A model generated the notes under the pieces. That model saw only the letters and a program-made list of their open reading frames with translations, made no database searches and was not told the origin of the DNA. A program made the translations under genes and the position numbers. A stretch of 64,000 bases of DNA from Helicobacter_B zhangjianzhongii (GTDB lineage Bacteria; Campylobacterota; Campylobacteria; Campylobacterales; Helicobacteraceae): assembly GCF_030249855.1 (NCBI RefSeq), contig NZ_JANURN010000001.1, positions 62,001-126,000 of the forward strand, written 5' to 3'. Positions 43,478 to 51,985 of the stretch are shown piece by piece. Position 1 is the stretch's first letter; each line of letters begins with the position of its first letter.

Positions 43478-44263
43478 ATGGCACATATCGCAAAAACCGC
43501 CATTATTCATAAAGGTGCGCAAATTGCCGATGATGTGGAAATCGGTGATTTTTGTGTCATTGGAGAATCTGTAAAAATCGCTGCTGGTTGCAAGCTCTAT
43601 AATGGCGTAACTATCCTTGGGGATACTACCATTGGCGCACGCACGACAATTTTCCCTTATGCGGTGCTTGGCACGATACCACAAGATTTAAAATATGCTG
43701 GGGAAAAAGTGGAGCTTATCATCGGTGAAGATAATCTTATCCGCGAACATTGTATGTTTAACCCCGGCACAGAAGGTGGCATAGGCAAGACAATCATAGG
43801 AAACAATAATCTCTTTATGGCGTATGTGCATATCGCTCACGATTGTGTGATTGGCGATCATTGTATCCTTGCCAATAACGCTACTCTTGGTGGGCATATC
43901 GTGATTGGGGATTATGTCAATATCGGTGGTATGACACCTGTGCATCAGTTTGTCAAGATTGGCGATGGGGCGATGGTCGCTGGGGCAAGTGCGCTTTCAC
44001 AAGATATCCCACCATTTTGTATGGCAGAGGGCAATCGAGCTGTGATCCGCGGACTCAATAAACATAGAATGCGCAAATTATTCACAAGTGAAGAAATTGA
44101 TGCTATTAGTGCATTTTATAAAGAGCTTTTTGCTGCGACTTCTATGCGTGATTATGCTAAGCAGATTTTGGATTCTGGTGTGGAGCTAGAATCTATTGCA
44201 AATATTTGCCAATTTGTGCTTGATTCATCAAGGGGTATTCCTATCCGGAAAGGCAAAGAATGA
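43478..44263 (+). CDS. lpxA: UDP-N-acetylglucosamine acyltransferase LpxA
   Basis: A 261-residue left-handed beta-helix enzyme catalysing the first step of lipid A synthesis. Hexapeptide repeats run through the first 180 residues (IGDFCVIGES, VIGDYVNIGG). The catalytic histidine is in YVHIAHDCVIGDH. It starts two bases after fabZ and its stop overlaps clpX by four bases. Confidence 0.95.
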   Translation: MAHIAKTAIIHKGAQIADDVEIGDFCVIGESVKIAAGCKLYNGVTILGDTTIGARTTIFPYAVLGTIPQDLKYAGEKVELIIGEDNLIREHCMFNPGTEGGIGKTIIGNNNLFMAYVHIAHDCVIGDHCILANNATLGGHIVIGDYVNIGGMTPVHQFVKIGDGAMVAGASALSQDIPPFCMAEGNRAVIRGLNKHRMRKLFTSEEIDAISAFYKELFAATSMRDYAKQILDSGVELESIANICQFVLDSSRGIPIRKGKE

Positions 44264-45540
44264 AAAAATATTGTGATTTTTGTGGCAAAGAAATACATAA
44301 TACATACTTTGAAGGAAGTAGATCTGGGAGAATTTGTCCATCGTGCATTGGTGGGTTATATAAAACGCTACGACAATCAGGGATAGATATGGTAGATACC
44401 ACAGGTATGCCAAGCACTTCTAGAGAATCTTTGATTGATAATGCACAAGCTTTTATTGATATTCCTACGCCTAGGGAGATGAAAGCTAAGCTTGATGAAT
44501 ATGTCGTAGGGCAAGAAGAAGCTAAAAAGGTGTTTTCTGTGGCGGTGTATAATCACTACAAACGCATAGCGAGCAATATGACAAACACAAGTGATGTGGA
44601 AATCACAAAATCAAATATTTTGCTCGTGGGACCTACTGGTAGTGGCAAAACACTTATGGCACAGACTTTAGCACGATTTTTAGATGTGCCAATCGCTATA
44701 TCTGATGCAACAAGTCTTACAGAAGCTGGCTATGTGGGCGAAGATGTAGAAAATATCCTTACAAGGCTCTACCAAGCCGCTGGAAATGATGAAAAAAAGG
44801 CACAGATGGGGATTGTCTTTATCGATGAGATTGATAAGATTTCTAGGCTTTCAGAAAATCGCTCCATCACGCGCGATGTATCTGGCGAGGGTGTGCAGCA
44901 GGCGTTGCTAAAAATTATTGAAGGTAGTGTGGTTAATATCCCCCCAAAAGGTGGCAGAAAGCACCCAAATCAAGAGTTCATACAGCTTGATACGACAAAT
45001 ATTTTATTTATTTGTGGTGGGGCATTTGATGGATTAGGCGAGATTATCAAGCGTAGAATGGGCAGCAATGTGCTGGGCTTTGGACAAGTGCAAAAGACTA
45101 AGAGCGAGCAAGATGATATTTTGCATCTTGTAGAGCCTGATGACTTGGTGAGTTATGGGCTTATACCAGAGCTTATAGGGCGTTTGCACATTATCGCGAC
45201 ATTACAGCCCATCACCAAAGAAGCTATGGTAGATATTCTCACCAAGCCCAAAAATTCGCTAGTGAAGCAATACACCAAATTATTTGAGCTAGATGATGTG
45301 CAGCTAGAATTTGAGCAAGATGCGATCGAAAAAATTGCCGAGCTTGCTATCGCTAGGAAAACAGGCGCACGAGGCTTGCGTGCGATTATTGAGAGCTTTG
45401 CTACGGATATTATGTTTGATTTGCCTACAATGCGCCATTGCAAGGTTACAATTACCAAAGATTGCGTAGAGCATAAGCAAAAACCCATTATCACTAAGCC
45501 GAAAAAATCAAAAGAATCACCTAAAACACAAGGAGCGTAA
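44260..45540 (+). CDS. clpX: ATP-dependent Clp protease ATP-binding subunit ClpX
   Basis: A 426-residue AAA+ unfoldase for ClpP. N-terminal zinc finger CDFCGKEIHN..RICPSCIGG. Walker A GPTGSGKT, Walker B IVFIDEIDKI, and the pore loop and RKTGARGLRAIIE sensor region are intact. ATG 44260 overlaps the lpxA stop (ATGA). Confidence 0.97.
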   Translation: MKKYCDFCGKEIHNTYFEGSRSGRICPSCIGGLYKTLRQSGIDMVDTTGMPSTSRESLIDNAQAFIDIPTPREMKAKLDEYVVGQEEAKKVFSVAVYNHYKRIASNMTNTSDVEITKSNILLVGPTGSGKTLMAQTLARFLDVPIAISDATSLTEAGYVGEDVENILTRLYQAAGNDEKKAQMGIVFIDEIDKISRLSENRSITRDVSGEGVQQALLKIIEGSVVNIPPKGGRKHPNQEFIQLDTTNILFICGGAFDGLGEIIKRRMGSNVLGFGQVQKTKSEQDDILHLVEPDDLVSYGLIPELIGRLHIIATLQPITKEAMVDILTKPKNSLVKQYTKLFELDDVQLEFEQDAIEKIAELAIARKTGARGLRAIIESFATDIMFDLPTMRHCKVTITKDCVEHKQKPIITKPKKSKESPKTQGA

Positions 45541-45541
45541 A

Positions 45542-46582
45542 GTGTTATTAAATAAGCTTATCGGTATGTTTTCGCACGATATTGCGATTGACTTAGGGAC
45601 AGCAAACACAATTGTTTTGCTAAAAGGGCAGGGGATTATCATCAATGAGCCTTCCATTGTCGCGGTGCGCGTGGATCGATATGATAGAGATGGAGAGATT
45701 CTAGCTGTTGGACACGAAGCAAAGGAAATGGTCGGCAAAACCCCAAGCGGTATCCAAGCTATCCGCCCGATGAAAGATGGCGTAATCGCAGATTTTGATG
45801 TAACGGAAAAAATGATCCGCTATTTCATTGAAAAAGCCCATAACCGCAAATCCCTTATCCGCCCGCGCATTATGGTGTGTGTGCCTTATGGACTCACAGG
45901 TGTGGAGCGCAAAGCTGTGAAAGAGTCCGCTATGAGTGCTGGGGCTAGAGAAGTGTATCTTATAGAAGAGCCTATGGCAGCAGCTATTGGTGCGGGACTG
46001 CCTATCAAAGAGCCACAAGGAAGTCTTATTGTGGATATTGGTGGAGGGACAACAGAAATAGGTGTCATCTCGCTTGGTGGGCTTGTCATCTCAAAGTCTA
46101 TCCGCGTGGCAGGCGATAAGCTTGATATGGCGATTGTCAATCATGTGCGCAAGCATTATAATCTTTTAATTGGTGAGCGTGCTGGCGAAGAAATAAAAAT
46201 CAAAATCGGTGCAGCAGCTCCTCTTGATACACCACTTTCTATGCAGATTAAAGGACGCGATCAAGTGAGTGGGCTGCTTAATACTATCGAGCTAACAAAC
46301 GAAGACATACGGGAAGCGATTAAAGACCAGTTGCGTGAGATCAGCAGTGCGGTGAAAAGTGTTATTGAAGAAGTTCCGGCGGATTTAGCAGGGGATTTGG
46401 TAGAAAATGGCTTGACGCTTACGGGTGGTGGTGCGCTTATACGGGGGCTTGATAGGTATTTGTCTGATACTGTGAAACTTCCTGTATTTATAGGTGATGA
46501 GCCACTTTTGGCTGTGGCAAAAGGCACGGGAAAAGCTATAGAAGAGCTTGATACATTGCACAATACTAGTCGTTACGAATAA
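45542..46582 (+). CDS. mreB: Rod shape-determining protein MreB
   Basis: A 346-residue actin-like filament protein organising the cell-wall synthesis machinery. Phosphate-binding loops are DLGTANTIV and DIGGGTTEIG; TLTGGGALIRGLD is the adenosine motif. It starts at GTG 45542 after AAGGAG, one base after clpX, and overlaps mreC by one base. Confidence 0.97.
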   Translation: MLLNKLIGMFSHDIAIDLGTANTIVLLKGQGIIINEPSIVAVRVDRYDRDGEILAVGHEAKEMVGKTPSGIQAIRPMKDGVIADFDVTEKMIRYFIEKAHNRKSLIRPRIMVCVPYGLTGVERKAVKESAMSAGAREVYLIEEPMAAAIGAGLPIKEPQGSLIVDIGGGTTEIGVISLGGLVISKSIRVAGDKLDMAIVNHVRKHYNLLIGERAGEEIKIKIGAAAPLDTPLSMQIKGRDQVSGLLNTIELTNEDIREAIKDQLREISSAVKSVIEEVPADLAGDLVENGLTLTGGGALIRGLDRYLSDTVKLPVFIGDEPLLAVAKGTGKAIEELDTLHNTSRYE

Positions 46583-47400
46583 TGCGCTATCAATCCCTAA
46601 GCATTGTCGTTGTGATAATGGCGATAGTGTTTATCGCCATAGATTCTAGCAGTTTTTTGCAAAGACATATCAGCTTTGTTGGGGATGGTATCAAGATTTT
46701 TATCCTTGATGTAAAAGACAGCATAGCACTTTCTTATAATAAATACATTACCCAAGCAAAAACTATCCACTTATATGAAGAAAAGTTGAAAAACTACGAG
46801 AAGTTAGAGCTAGAGCTAATGCATACGCGCAATGAGCTTGATGCGCTCTCTGTTTTTGATACGCAGCAAGCCTTTGTCAATGATGCGAGATTTTTCCCAG
46901 CTCGCGCATATTCGTATGTGAGTATGGGGGATTCTAATCGTGTGTGGATAGATTTTGATGTGAGCAATTATGCTAAAGACCATATTTTGGGGATTGTGCA
47001 AGATAATAAAGCTTTGGGTATCGCAGTTATTTATGATGGTAAGTTAATGGGGCTTTTAAATGGCGAGCGAAAGAGTAGCTATAGTGTCCTAATTGGTGAT
47101 GAGAAGATCCCTGCTATTGTGCATTCTAGCGCAGTGGATTCTCGATATATTACCGCGGATTTTATCCCTTCGTGGCGGAAGGTTGATATTGGTGATCAGG
47201 TTGTTACAAGTGGGCTTGATGGGATTTTCATTGAAGGGATTTCTGTGGGTGAAGTAGTAAGCGTGAATCACGACTTTGGCTATATTTCTGCAGAGATAAA
47301 GCCCTATGCGCAGCGTTCTAGGCTGGGGTATTTGTGGCTGATTGATACGACATTTTCTATGCAGGCAAGCGCACCACCGCAGTCGTTGCTAACGCCTTAG
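46582..47400 (+). CDS. mreC: Rod shape-determining protein MreC
   Basis: A 272-residue protein with one N-terminal membrane helix, a periplasmic coiled coil (KLKNYEKLELELMHTRNEL) and a C-terminal beta domain with VVTSGLDGIFIEGISVGEV, typical of MreC. It links MreB to periplasmic peptidoglycan enzymes. Confidence 0.93.
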   Translation: MRYQSLSIVVVIMAIVFIAIDSSSFLQRHISFVGDGIKIFILDVKDSIALSYNKYITQAKTIHLYEEKLKNYEKLELELMHTRNELDALSVFDTQQAFVNDARFFPARAYSYVSMGDSNRVWIDFDVSNYAKDHILGIVQDNKALGIAVIYDGKLMGLLNGERKSSYSVLIGDEKIPAIVHSSAVDSRYITADFIPSWRKVDIGDQVVTSGLDGIFIEGISVGEVVSVNHDFGYISAEIKPYAQRSRLGYLWLIDTTFSMQASAPPQSLLTP

Positions 47401-47406
47401 GGGTCA

Positions 47407-49740
47407 ATGATGGTAGAGCATTCTAGATTTCTAGGCTTGATGGAAAATGCTCACACAAAGCAAGACTTGCGTATGCTTTTACTAAGTATTGTTGCGCATT
47501 TGCTAAAGTCCTATTCCGCGCAAGACATAAGCACAAACTTAAGTGCCAATCTCGCTATTTATGAAAAAATATTTGAGAGCTTCCGCACGAAGATTTTGCA
47601 GATTTTTACGCAGGGTGATATTCTTGATTGTGGGTTTTTGTATCTCGCATTTATCGCGCCAAAGTCTCTTGGGGCAGATGAGCGGTTTAAGCCCTTTATA
47701 GAATCTGTGCAAAAGCTTTTAGCAACACAACCTAGCCAAGAAGAGTATATTATGCTTATAGAGCTGGGTGCAATTGCGAGAGTTCTAGCAAACCCCTCGC
47801 AGCAAAATCTAAGTTTTTTTAATACAAATACCGATAAATACGACAACTTATGTGAAAAAAGTCTAGATAATTTAGACAATGATGGGGTGATGTTTTTTCT
47901 CTCGCGCATTATGTGCGCTTCTATTGATGGTATATCAGCTGGGCGTTGTGGGGAGTTTTTGCTCGAGCTTTTTTCTATACAAGAGATTGGGGTGTCCTGT
48001 GTTAGACCAGCGATTATACAAGCCTATACGCAAGCCCATTTAAGCTCACAAGCACCACTGTTAGTCCGCAATATTTGTAATTGGCAGCTACATATTCTCT
48101 GGAATGCAAAAAATCTCTTTAACAACCGCGAGTGGCTTAGTCTATATCCTGTGTGGAAGCAAGAATTTTATGCCGCCTTGAGGCAGGTATCACAAGCATT
48201 GCGTGATGATACAAGCTCATCAAGCGTGCCGCCACTCATCGCGCAGTGGCTGGATCTAGCCCTATATTTGCAGTTTTTTATCTATCATATTTGTGGCAAT
48301 AGTTTTAGCAAGCAGGAGCAGTGGCAGGAGTTTAATACCGAGATTTCTCAATATGCTGTGCCTATTTATAGGGAGTTTGCCGCAAAGTTTTTGCCATATT
48401 TGCCTAAGTCTAGCCCAAGCACCAACAAGCGCAAAATCATCGGCATATTGCGTGATAGGATTGTAGAAAACTCGCCTTTCAAAGTCGAATACAGCTTGAT
48501 AAAAAATCTCCTTGCAAGCCCAGAATTTACACAGCATTACGAAATCAAAATCTATTGTATGAGCCTTATAGAAAAGTCCGAAAACAACCCACAAGCCATC
48601 GCTAAACTAGCGAAACTTGGTATAGAAACCATCGATATAGGGCTTGGCTTTAATAAAGCTGGATTCTACAATTCCCACTTGCAAAAAGCCCTAGCACTGC
48701 GTGAGATTATGCTTAGAGATGAGGTGGCTATGCTCATTAGTCCCAATAATGGCTATGGGATTAGTGATTTTCTGCTTGCAAGTCGGTGTGCTAGGGTGCA
48801 GGTATTTTGGACACACGGGAATTTTGTCTATGATATTAGCGGGATTGATACACGCCTAACGCATATTTGTAATAATCAAAAGTCTATCGCGCACAATGGC
48901 TTTAGCTTCTATGGGATCCCGGTGCAAATGGATAGAAGCTTTTATAATCCAAAAGTCCCACAAGAGCTCATTGCTGATACGCGCGCTTGCTATGTGGATT
49001 CTAGTGTGAAGCAGCCCTTGCGCCTTTTTGGCGTGATTGGGCGATTGGTGAAGATCGACTCGCTCGCATATTTGCGCAGTATTTGCGCGATTTTGGAGCA
49101 GAATCCACATTGGAGGTTTTTAGCTTGTGGGCTTGGTAATGAAGGTGAGATCAAGCAAAAAATCTCACAAATCAATCCACAGCTTCTTCCGCGCTTTTTC
49201 TTTGGTGGCTATGTGGATAGCGCGGTGTATGGGCATATTTTGAACTTTTGGGCAGATAGCTTTCCTATGGAGCAAGGCGAGAGCAGGATCGAGTATGTGG
49301 CAAAGGGGCGTGGGCTTAGTCTGCGCTACTATGAGTCAGCCAAGCAGCTAGAATCCACTTTTGTATCTCAGCTTGATGAGACAAGGGGGATCATAGAAGC
49401 GATTATCGATGATTGCAGGCGTGTAGATCCAGCAGGTGAAAAAGTGGATTCTAGGGGTGAAAATTCTATGCTATTACACAATGCGCTAGAATCCACTTTT
49501 TTTAGCGACTTTGCTAGCTACAAGGAATGTGTCTTAGAATTTGCTAGAGAGACTAGCGCGTTTAGCGAGGCAGAGTATGTGGAGAAAGCCACGCGCATTA
49601 TGCGCTTATGCGAGCTAGATCCTAGTGAGTATGCAAAAAAAGTGGCGATACAATCCGCCATCCACGCGATGAATAGCGAGATAAAGGCGCGGCTAGGCGT
49701 GCGGTATTTTTTGGCATTTGTTAGGGAGTATTTGGCATAA
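47407..49740 (+). CDS. GT-B fold glycosyltransferase (HMW1C/GT41-like)
   Basis: A 777-residue protein. The N-terminal 350 residues are helical and of unknown fold. From about residue 340 a GT-B type domain follows (KRKIIGILRDRIVENSPFKVE, PNNGYGISDFLLASRCARVQ, LFGVIGRLVKIDSLAYLRSI). A nucleotide-sugar site of the WADSFPMEQGESRIEYVAKG kind lies at about 620. This recalls HMW1C/GT41-like protein or sugar transferases, with modest certainty. Residues of about 645-705 include LESTF, VDPAGEKVDSRGEN and ALESTFF, a palindromic repeat pair inserted in frame. It starts seven bases after mreC. Confidence 0.55.
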   Translation: MMVEHSRFLGLMENAHTKQDLRMLLLSIVAHLLKSYSAQDISTNLSANLAIYEKIFESFRTKILQIFTQGDILDCGFLYLAFIAPKSLGADERFKPFIESVQKLLATQPSQEEYIMLIELGAIARVLANPSQQNLSFFNTNTDKYDNLCEKSLDNLDNDGVMFFLSRIMCASIDGISAGRCGEFLLELFSIQEIGVSCVRPAIIQAYTQAHLSSQAPLLVRNICNWQLHILWNAKNLFNNREWLSLYPVWKQEFYAALRQVSQALRDDTSSSSVPPLIAQWLDLALYLQFFIYHICGNSFSKQEQWQEFNTEISQYAVPIYREFAAKFLPYLPKSSPSTNKRKIIGILRDRIVENSPFKVEYSLIKNLLASPEFTQHYEIKIYCMSLIEKSENNPQAIAKLAKLGIETIDIGLGFNKAGFYNSHLQKALALREIMLRDEVAMLISPNNGYGISDFLLASRCARVQVFWTHGNFVYDISGIDTRLTHICNNQKSIAHNGFSFYGIPVQMDRSFYNPKVPQELIADTRACYVDSSVKQPLRLFGVIGRLVKIDSLAYLRSICAILEQNPHWRFLACGLGNEGEIKQKISQINPQLLPRFFFGGYVDSAVYGHILNFWADSFPMEQGESRIEYVAKGRGLSLRYYESAKQLESTFVSQLDETRGIIEAIIDDCRRVDPAGEKVDSRGENSMLLHNALESTFFSDFASYKECVLEFARETSAFSEAEYVEKATRIMRLCELDPSEYAKKVAIQSAIHAMNSEIKARLGVRYFLAFVREYLA
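49447..49502. repeat. Palindromic repeat pair inside glycosyltransferase gene
   Basis: AAAAGTGGATTCTAG and later CTAGAATCCACTTTT face each other inside the coding frame near the 3' end of the 47407-49740 gene. Confidence 0.65.
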
Positions 49741-49841
49741 GCTTGGCACAGGGGGTATGAGAGGGCGTTGATAAGTAGGGGTGGCTCTTACTTGGGGCTG
49801 CTTGTGGTATGAGCTAAAAGTGGATTCTAGGTGTGTTATCC

Positions 49842-50807
49842 CTATTGGTCGCGTTTTGTTTTCATATCGTGTTGTTTGACATATTCTTCCCTATCTTCAT
49901 CACTCAAGTATTTATCATAATCCTGTGGCACAGGCTCTTCACGCTTGCCTTTTGTATCTTTTATAATATCATCTAGTAGCTTTTTAAAATCATCATTTAT
50001 CCTGCCTAGCTCATCAAGCATTGAAATATCAATATCTTCCCGCCTTTTAGCCTGAAAAATAATCTCCCAATCTTCATTGTCTGTGCCAAAGTTAATAACG
50101 CCAATGCCAAATCGTGCATTAAGCTTCCTTAGTTCATCTTTTATGCTAGGCTCTATGGGTCTAAATACCGCTAAATAGCCATAGTTCGCCCAGCTAGAGT
50201 TTGACACCGCTTGGAAATATATCTTTTTCAAATCAGTGGATTTTATCTCTACTTTTAGCTCAAATGAGTAAAGCTCTATTTTTGGGTAATTGAATGTATG
50301 GATAAACTCTAATATCTCCCTTTGGCATTTGCTTTCTTTAAAATCTTGGATATTAAATTTCACTCCTACAATATCAGGGTGAATCCACTCATTTATGCCC
50401 TTTTCACGCTTTTGACTTTTCTCGTGGAAAATTGTTTTACAAAAGAGACCAAGCTCATCTCTAGCAAATTTCACAAATAGCGGGTGGAGAGAGCGTTCAA
50501 GCTGCTCTTTGCTTGTTTTGTCATTCTCATTTTCTTGTGAGTCGTTTGCAGCTTCTGGGATTATAGCTTCGTGTTTGCCTATGATACCAAAGAGTGTGGG
50601 AGACTTTGAAAATGCAAAAATATTGTAGGCTTCACGCCTTGTTGGTGAGTGCAAGGCAGTCGCCAAGACTGATTTTCTAGGATTTTCACTCTCTAGCTTT
50701 TTGTCTAAGCCTTTTTGCTTGGCTAGATTCCATATTTGCCCAAGCTGCAAAGGTGTAGCAGAATCTAGTAGCACTTCTTGTGCTAGATGAAGATAAGTGT
50801 AAGACAT
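49842..50807 (-). CDS. HARE-HTH domain protein, HrgA-like
   Basis: A 321-residue protein. Residues 1-75 fit a HARE-HTH domain (YLHLAQEVLLDSATPLQLGQIWNLAKQKGL), a DNA-binding module found in restriction enzymes and HrgA. The remainder (LHPLFVKFARDELG.., HPDIVGVKF, SFELKVEIK) has an Asp-x-n-Glu-x-Lys pattern, HPDIVGVKF followed by ELKVEIK, that could be a PD-(D/E)xK nuclease core. In H. pylori, hrgA replaces a restriction gene. A restriction-like or methylated-DNA-sensing role is an inference. AAAGGA precedes ATG 50807. Confidence 0.65.
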   Translation of the reverse strand: MSYTYLHLAQEVLLDSATPLQLGQIWNLAKQKGLDKKLESENPRKSVLATALHSPTRREAYNIFAFSKSPTLFGIIGKHEAIIPEAANDSQENENDKTSKEQLERSLHPLFVKFARDELGLFCKTIFHEKSQKREKGINEWIHPDIVGVKFNIQDFKESKCQREILEFIHTFNYPKIELYSFELKVEIKSTDLKKIYFQAVSNSSWANYGYLAVFRPIEPSIKDELRKLNARFGIGVINFGTDNEDWEIIFQAKRREDIDISMLDELGRINDDFKKLLDDIIKDTKGKREEPVPQDYDKYLSDEDREEYVKQHDMKTKRDQ

Positions 50808-50830
50808 AGGGATTCCTTTAGTTGTTTTTG

Positions 50831-51202
50831 TTATTTTGATATATGGTCTAGTCCATCCATAATATATCCAATAATTTTCGTAGTCTCTTCTTGACCGAAC
50901 TTGATACCTTCGTCAACGATGGCATCAGCAGCTCGCAGCAGTTCTTTTTTGTTTTTATAAGATTTTTTCGTTGGTTGCAATGGGGATATTGCTTCGCCGC
51001 ATACTTTGATAGCTTTTGCTGAAAGCTCTGCAGCTATTTTTGCATCCATACCATTGTTTATGCGCATATTCGCTATTGCTTGCTCTCTTGCCAGACACAC
51101 ACCAAGCATCATTCCATTTGAGAACTCCACTATCATTTTTTCTTTTCCAAGCCCAAAAGCACACACTATAGAAAACGCTAAGCCAAAGATTACTTTTTTC
51201 AT
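50831..51202 (-). CDS. Secreted/periplasmic protein of unknown function
   Basis: A 123-residue protein with a signal peptide (MKKVIFGLAFSIVCAFG) and a small helical mature part with two cysteines (GVCLAREQAI, IKVCGEAISP) that may form a disulphide. AAAGGAT precedes ATG 51202. It lies between the small membrane protein and the HARE-HTH gene in the same direction. Not recognised. Confidence 0.55.
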   Translation of the reverse strand: MKKVIFGLAFSIVCAFGLGKEKMIVEFSNGMMLGVCLAREQAIANMRINNGMDAKIAAELSAKAIKVCGEAISPLQPTKKSYKNKKELLRAADAIVDEGIKFGQEETTKIIGYIMDGLDHISK

Positions 51203-51216
51203 TTTTCTATCCTTTG

Positions 51217-51510
51217 TTAAAAATTAGTTTTCACTATCGTTTGATTGAGTAAAATGCTCTTTTTCATCTCGCTAAAGCTTCTTTGCACGCCTATGCTACC
51301 CGCTGCCACGGTATCAATCATTTGTGAGTGTCGTTCTTTATTGACTTTTTGGGCGATAGAAATCCAAGCCCAAATAATGGCAAATCCAGTGCCCGCGCCA
51401 AAGGTTACAAATCCACATAGCCAAACAATAAGATTAAAAAACGCTTGAATCCATAGACCTTTTACAAACATACAAACAAATGGCAGAAAGAATGCTATTA
51501 CATAAATCAT
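51217..51510 (-). CDS. Small membrane protein with two helices (Pmp3/YqaE-like)
   Basis: A 97-residue protein beginning with two membrane segments (VIAFFLPFVCMFVKG, FFNLIVWLCGFVTFGAG) that resemble Pmp3/YqaE proteins. A soluble tail (KVNKERHSQMIDTVAAGS) follows. First gene of the leftward unit; an ATCCCATAGGAT palindrome lies 27 bases before its start. Confidence 0.5.
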   Translation of the reverse strand: MIYVIAFFLPFVCMFVKGLWIQAFFNLIVWLCGFVTFGAGTGFAIIWAWISIAQKVNKERHSQMIDTVAAGSIGVQRSFSEMKKSILLNQTIVKTNF

Positions 51511-51536
51511 TTTTCAACCCCTTTCTCTAAAAATTT

Positions 51537-51548
51537 ATCCCATAGGAT
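51537..51548. promoter_or_regulatory. Operator-like palindrome 1, ATCCCATAGGAT
   Basis: Near-perfect 12-bp palindrome in the divergent region; matches the second site at 51593-51604 except for one base. Centres are 56 bp apart. Confidence 0.5.
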
Positions 51549-51592
51549 ATATAAAAGCGGATTGTATCTTTGTAAATTTTAGTTTCTACTTA

Positions 51593-51604
51593 ATCCTATA
51601 GGAT
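51593..51604. promoter_or_regulatory. Operator-like palindrome 2, ATCCTATAGGAT
   Basis: Perfect 12-bp palindrome, 32 bases before the XRE gene start. A plausible binding site for that regulator. Confidence 0.55.
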
Positions 51605-51636
51605 AAATATTAGCCACGGCTATCAAGGGACTTTGA

Positions 51637-51897
51637 GTGATACAAAAGCTTTATGGCAACGCCACGCAAGAGGAGATTAGCGAGTTTTACAAACGCGTAT
51701 CTGCTAATATTAGAATCTTGCGTGAGAAGCGCGGAGTCTCCCAGCTTGATCTAGCCCTTGAAATTGGCATTAAGTCAGTGGCGTTCTACTCCAATTGTGA
51801 GAGCTGCCGCTATGGCAAGCACTTCAACCTAGAGCATTGCTACAAAATCGCCAAAGCCTTTGAGATTGATATTACAGATATTTTTGCTCTATCGTAA
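51637..51897 (+). CDS. XRE-family transcriptional regulator
   Basis: An 86-residue protein with a helix-turn-helix of the XRE type (ANIRILREKRGVSQLDLALEIGI..FYSNCESCRYGKHFNLEHCYKIAKAF). GTG 51637 follows AAGGGA by six bases. It is divergent from the membrane/secreted/HARE-HTH unit, with two matching palindromes between them, suggesting it controls that unit and itself. Confidence 0.8.
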   Translation: MIQKLYGNATQEEISEFYKRVSANIRILREKRGVSQLDLALEIGIKSVAFYSNCESCRYGKHFNLEHCYKIAKAFEIDITDIFALS

Positions 51898-51985
51898 GTT
51901 TTGGAGTCCAGTGGTGATAAAGTGGATTCTAGGGTGTGAAAGTTTGGATTGTGTAGCGCGTTTGGGGGCGTCTAGCTCCTAAGAG

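Noticed and set aside
50831..51510. Classical toxin-antitoxin pair
   Set aside because: The two small proteins are a membrane and a signal-peptide protein with no known toxin or antitoxin motif.
49842..51897. Prophage remnant
   Set aside because: No integrase, capsid, tail or lysis genes and no attachment repeats seen.
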